A stretch of DNA of 64,000 bases from Geomesophilobacter sediminis (lineage in GTDB: Bacteria > Desulfobacterota > Desulfuromonadia > Geobacterales > Geobacteraceae): NCBI RefSeq assembly GCF_016458275.1, contig NZ_JAEMHM010000025.1, forward strand, positions 1 through 64,000, written 5' to 3'. Numbering within the stretch: position 1 is the first letter of the stretch; each line of letters opens with the position of its first letter. Positions 61,225-64,000 of the stretch are shown here, piece by piece. The position numbers were made by a program, and so were the translations under genes. The notes under the pieces were generated by a model that was not told where the DNA came from, made no database searches, and saw nothing but the letters and a program-made list of their open reading frames with translations.

Positions 61225-63111
61225 ATGTGCGGAATCTTTGGGATGGTTTCTCCACGAATGAACCAGGCGGCGCTGGTAAAGGCTACCGACACGCTGGCCC
61301 ACCGGGGGCCGGACGATGCCGGATACCACCTGGACGGGGAGATCGGCATGGGACACCGCCGGCTGAGCATCATCGATGTCGCCGGGAGCCGGCAACCGAT
61401 CTACAACGAAGACCGCACCAAGTGCATCGTCTTCAACGGGGAGATCTACAACTTCGCCGAGTTGCGGCGCCGTCTGATCGCCCTGGGACACGTCTTCACC
61501 ACCAACGGCGATACCGAGACCATCCTCCACGCCTACGAGCAGTGGGGGGAGTCCTGCGTGGAAATGTTGCGGGGAATGTTCGCCTTCGCCATCTGGGACA
61601 GCTCCACCCGCACCCTCTTTTTGAGCCGGGATCGCTTTGGCATCAAGCCGCTCTTCTACGGCACCTACACCGGCGGCTTCGGCTTCGCCTCCGAGATGAA
61701 GGCGCTCCTCGTGGATCCCGCCTTCCCGAGGGAAATGGACCACGAGGGGCTCGCCGCCTATTTCAGCTTCTCCTACATCCCCGGCCAGATGACCATCTTC
61801 CGGCACATCCGCAAGCTCCTGCCGGGCCACTCCCTCACCTGGCGCGACGGCACCTTTAGAATCCGCAAGTACTGGGAGCTCAAGGTCGTCCCGGACCACG
61901 GCAAGAGCGAGGAATACTTCATCGAGAAGATGATGGAGCATCTGCGCGAGGCGGTGGGGAGCCACTTGGTGAGCGAGGTTCCGCTCGGGGCCTTTTTGAG
62001 CGGCGGGATGGATTCCAGCCTGGTCGTGGCGCTGATGAGCGGGTTTTCCGAGGAGCCGGTGAACACCTTCTGCATGGGTTTTGGCGGCGACGTCGGAGGG
62101 TACCTGGACGAGCGCGGCTACGCCCGGCAGGTCGCCCAGCGTTACCGGACCAAGCACCGGGAGTTTGAGATCATCCCCCGGTTCGACGGGCTCATCGAGA
62201 CCATGGTACGGGCCTTCGACGAGCCGTTTGCCGACGACTCCGCCATCCCCACCTGGTTCGTCTGCAAGACCGCCCGCGAGGAGGTCACCGTCGCCCTTTC
62301 CGGTCTGGGGGGAGACGAGGTCTTCGCCGGCTACGAACGCTACCTCGGCTTCGCCCTGAGCGGGTGGTTCAGCCGGCTCCCCGACTTCGCCCTGCGCAAC
62401 CTCCTGGCGCCCCTGGTGGAGCGGCTTTCCGAGCAGGCCAACGGACACTACACCGTCAACCATATGAAGCGCTTCGTGCGGGCGGCCCTGCTGCCACCGG
62501 ACGACCGTTACCTCGGCTACGTGCACAAGATGAGACCGGGGCTGCAGGGAAGCTTCTTCGCCGAGCCCGATTTCTTCAGCCGCCACGCCGAACCGGCCCG
62601 GCGCTTCTTCCTCGATCACTTCAACAACGGCAACGTCGCCGACGGCCCGGAGTCGTTCAGCCGGGCCATGTATTGCGACACGATGACCTACCTCCCCGAG
62701 GACATCCTGGCGGTCACCGACCGGATGAGCATGCAGCACGCGCTCGAGGTGCGGGTCCCGTTCCTGGACCATCCCTTCTTCGAGTTCTGCGCCACCATTC
62801 CGCCGGAGCTGAAGATCCGCTGGTTGAAAAAGAAGTACATCATGCGGTCGGCGGCCCGGGAATACCTCCCCGCCGAGGTGATCACGCACCGCAAGCAGGG
62901 CTTCGTCGGCCCGATGACGAGCTGGCTGAAAACCGACCTCAAGCCGTTCGTCCTGGAGACCCTCTCCGAGCCGAACCTGCGCCGGCACGGCCTTTTGAAT
63001 CCGGCGACGGTGCGGGCGATCCTCGACGAGCATTTCTCCGGCCGCGAGATCCACGACACGCTGATCTGGTCGATGCTGGTCTTTCAGACCTGGCACAACC
63101 TCTACCTGTAA
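61225..63111 (+). CDS. asparagine synthase-like amidotransferase
   Basis: A 628-residue AsnB-type enzyme. The N-terminal Ntn glutaminase has Cys2 (MCGIFGMV) and HRGPDD (about 27-32); the synthetase domain has the ATP-pyrophosphatase loop LSGGMDSS (about residues 255-262) and GLGGDEVFAGYERY (about 360). Such enzymes in polysaccharide loci (exosortase-type or capsule) often amidate sugar or acid groups and do not make asparagine. AAAGGAGG lies 6 bases before the ATG, which rules out the longer open frame from 61129. Confidence 0.93.
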   Translation: MCGIFGMVSPRMNQAALVKATDTLAHRGPDDAGYHLDGEIGMGHRRLSIIDVAGSRQPIYNEDRTKCIVFNGEIYNFAELRRRLIALGHVFTTNGDTETILHAYEQWGESCVEMLRGMFAFAIWDSSTRTLFLSRDRFGIKPLFYGTYTGGFGFASEMKALLVDPAFPREMDHEGLAAYFSFSYIPGQMTIFRHIRKLLPGHSLTWRDGTFRIRKYWELKVVPDHGKSEEYFIEKMMEHLREAVGSHLVSEVPLGAFLSGGMDSSLVVALMSGFSEEPVNTFCMGFGGDVGGYLDERGYARQVAQRYRTKHREFEIIPRFDGLIETMVRAFDEPFADDSAIPTWFVCKTAREEVTVALSGLGGDEVFAGYERYLGFALSGWFSRLPDFALRNLLAPLVERLSEQANGHYTVNHMKRFVRAALLPPDDRYLGYVHKMRPGLQGSFFAEPDFFSRHAEPARRFFLDHFNNGNVADGPESFSRAMYCDTMTYLPEDILAVTDRMSMQHALEVRVPFLDHPFFEFCATIPPELKIRWLKKKYIMRSAAREYLPAEVITHRKQGFVGPMTSWLKTDLKPFVLETLSEPNLRRHGLLNPATVRAILDEHFSGREIHDTLIWSMLVFQTWHNLYL

Positions 63112-63130
63112 CGCCGGCAAGGGGGTCCCC

Positions 63131-64000
63131 ATGGAAGACCTGCTTTTCGTCCTTTTTTTCCTGGCCGCCTACCCGTACCTGATCTTCCCGTTCCTGGTCC
63201 AACTGGTCGGCCTGACCGCCGGCAAGGGATGGACCCAGGGGGAGATGCTGCCGAAGGTCTCCATGATCGTCTCCTTCTACAACGAGGAAGCGGTCATCGC
63301 CGACAAGATCCACAACGCCCTGAAGCTCGACTACCCGCGGGAGCTCATCGAGATCGCCATCGTCTCCGACGGCTCCACCGACCGGACCAACCGGATTGCC
63401 GACTCCTTCGAGGACCCGCGGGTCTCGCGCTACCTTTTCACCGAGCGCAAAGGGAAGACGGCCTGCCTGAACCAGGTCATCCCGCACCTCACCGGGGAGG
63501 TCATCGTCTTCAGCGACGCCAATGCCATGTTCCCGCCCGATGCCATCCGGAAGCTGGTCCGCAACTTCGCCGACCCCGAGGTGGGGCTGGCGACCGGGTG
63601 GACCAAGTACCGGAAGAAAAGCGGCGACGAGGAGACATCCAGCCTGTATGCCGGCCTGGAGCGGAGCGTGAAGTATGCCGAGAGCCTGATCTCCTCCTGC
63701 GTGGGCGCCGACGGAGCGATTTTCGGGATCAGGAAGGGACTCTACCAGCCCCTGAAGGATTACGACATCAACGACTTCGTCATCCCGCTCAACGTCATCG
63801 CCCAAAGGAAGCGGGTGGTCTTGGACCCGGAACTGTTCTGCCTGGAGCCGCCGGCCTCCGACGGAGGCAAGGAGTTCCGCCGCCAGACGCGGATCACCAA
63901 CCGAACCCTCGGGGCCATCGCCCGGAACCGAACCATGCTCAATCCCCTTCGCTACCGGAGCTTCGCCTTTTTCCTCTGGTCGCACAAAGTCCTGCGGTTT
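63131..64000 (+). CDS. family 2 glycosyltransferase, cut by window end
   Basis: The first 290 codons of a membrane glycosyltransferase. A hydrophobic N-terminal helix (about residues 3-20) precedes the GT-A core: VSMIVSFYNEEAVIADKI (about 43-60), AIVSDGSTDRT (about 74-84), KGKTACLNQV and FSDANAMFPPD (about 125-135). The last visible part begins the C-terminal membrane region. The frame is still open at base 64000. The start follows GGGGG and lies 19 bases after the amidotransferase stop. Confidence 0.85.
   Translation, partial: MEDLLFVLFFLAAYPYLIFPFLVQLVGLTAGKGWTQGEMLPKVSMIVSFYNEEAVIADKIHNALKLDYPRELIEIAIVSDGSTDRTNRIADSFEDPRVSRYLFTERKGKTACLNQVIPHLTGEVIVFSDANAMFPPDAIRKLVRNFADPEVGLATGWTKYRKKSGDEETSSLYAGLERSVKYAESLISSCVGADGAIFGIRKGLYQPLKDYDINDFVIPLNVIAQRKRVVLDPELFCLEPPASDGGKEFRRQTRITNRTLGAIARNRTMLNPLRYRSFAFFLWSHKVLRF

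Noticed and set aside
61021-63132. 703-residue minus-strand frame
   Set aside because: Antisense shadow of the AsnB-type gene.

Overview
The window reads like a chromosomal segment of a GC-rich Geobacterales bacterium (Geobacter/Geomonas type). The main evidence is a secreted dodecaheme c-type cytochrome built from four triheme c7-type repeats, together with housekeeping genes written in a uniform high-GC style. Species cannot be told from sequence alone. No rRNA, tRNA, CRISPR array or transposase was found.

Region by region: (1) 1-2345 is AT-richer accessory DNA. Three minus-strand genes of unknown function are separated by short folded sites with the layout of integron attC recombination sites, and no integrase gene is present. 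This looks like a cassette array lacking an integrase (CALIN type). Four evenly spaced CCTATATAGG-like palindromes lie just upstream. (2) 2880-4311 holds a MazEF-type toxin-antitoxin pair between two ~350-390 bp direct repeats, each containing REP-like inverted repeats and an intrinsic terminator. (3) 4319-33289 is almost all minus-strand core genome: gltX, yacG, a PilB-N/receiver fusion, SPOR protein, argS, ftsB-like gene, UDP-xylose synthase, UDP-glucose dehydrogenase, rsmA, tsaD, phoH, a cysteine desulfurase-like enzyme, an NrnA-like DHH phosphatase, a DHH/CBS/tRNA-nucleotidyltransferase fusion, amrB, scpAB, a site-2 protease, sbcCD, a lipoprotein (plus strand), a DUF1456 gene, a beta-hydroxyacid dehydrogenase and endonuclease III. 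(4) 33530-46424 has a PHP phosphatase, a cytidylate-kinase-like/BON protein, a four-gene operon (SPOR protein, repeat protein, MglA-like GTPase, MgtC-like protein), an EF-G paralogue, coaX, birA-nadC, a DUF4124 protein and the 12-heme cytochrome.

(5) 46675-64000 is an envelope or secondary-metabolism locus. On the minus strand are a B12-type radical SAM enzyme, a methyltransferase fused to a DUF2284 metal-binding domain, a second radical SAM protein, a family 2 glycosyltransferase, a NodB-type deacetylase and a protein of unknown family. From a shared divergent promoter region the plus strand carries an acyl carrier protein, a small AMP-forming acyl ligase and a FabG-like reductase. These are followed by a large secreted DUF4082/lectin-like protein, a glycosyltransferase, an AsnB-type amidotransferase and a glycosyltransferase cut by the window edge. 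The UDP-sugar genes at 10-12.5 kb could feed glycan synthesis. The radical SAM / methyltransferase-DUF2284 / ACP-ligase-reductase combination is the best candidate for an undescribed pathway.

Several dispersed intergenic repeat families recur: a REP-like element, a GGGTGAGGATGGGG element, a TCAATTG palindrome and a GGCACC hairpin. One family supplies the stop codons of two unrelated genes.
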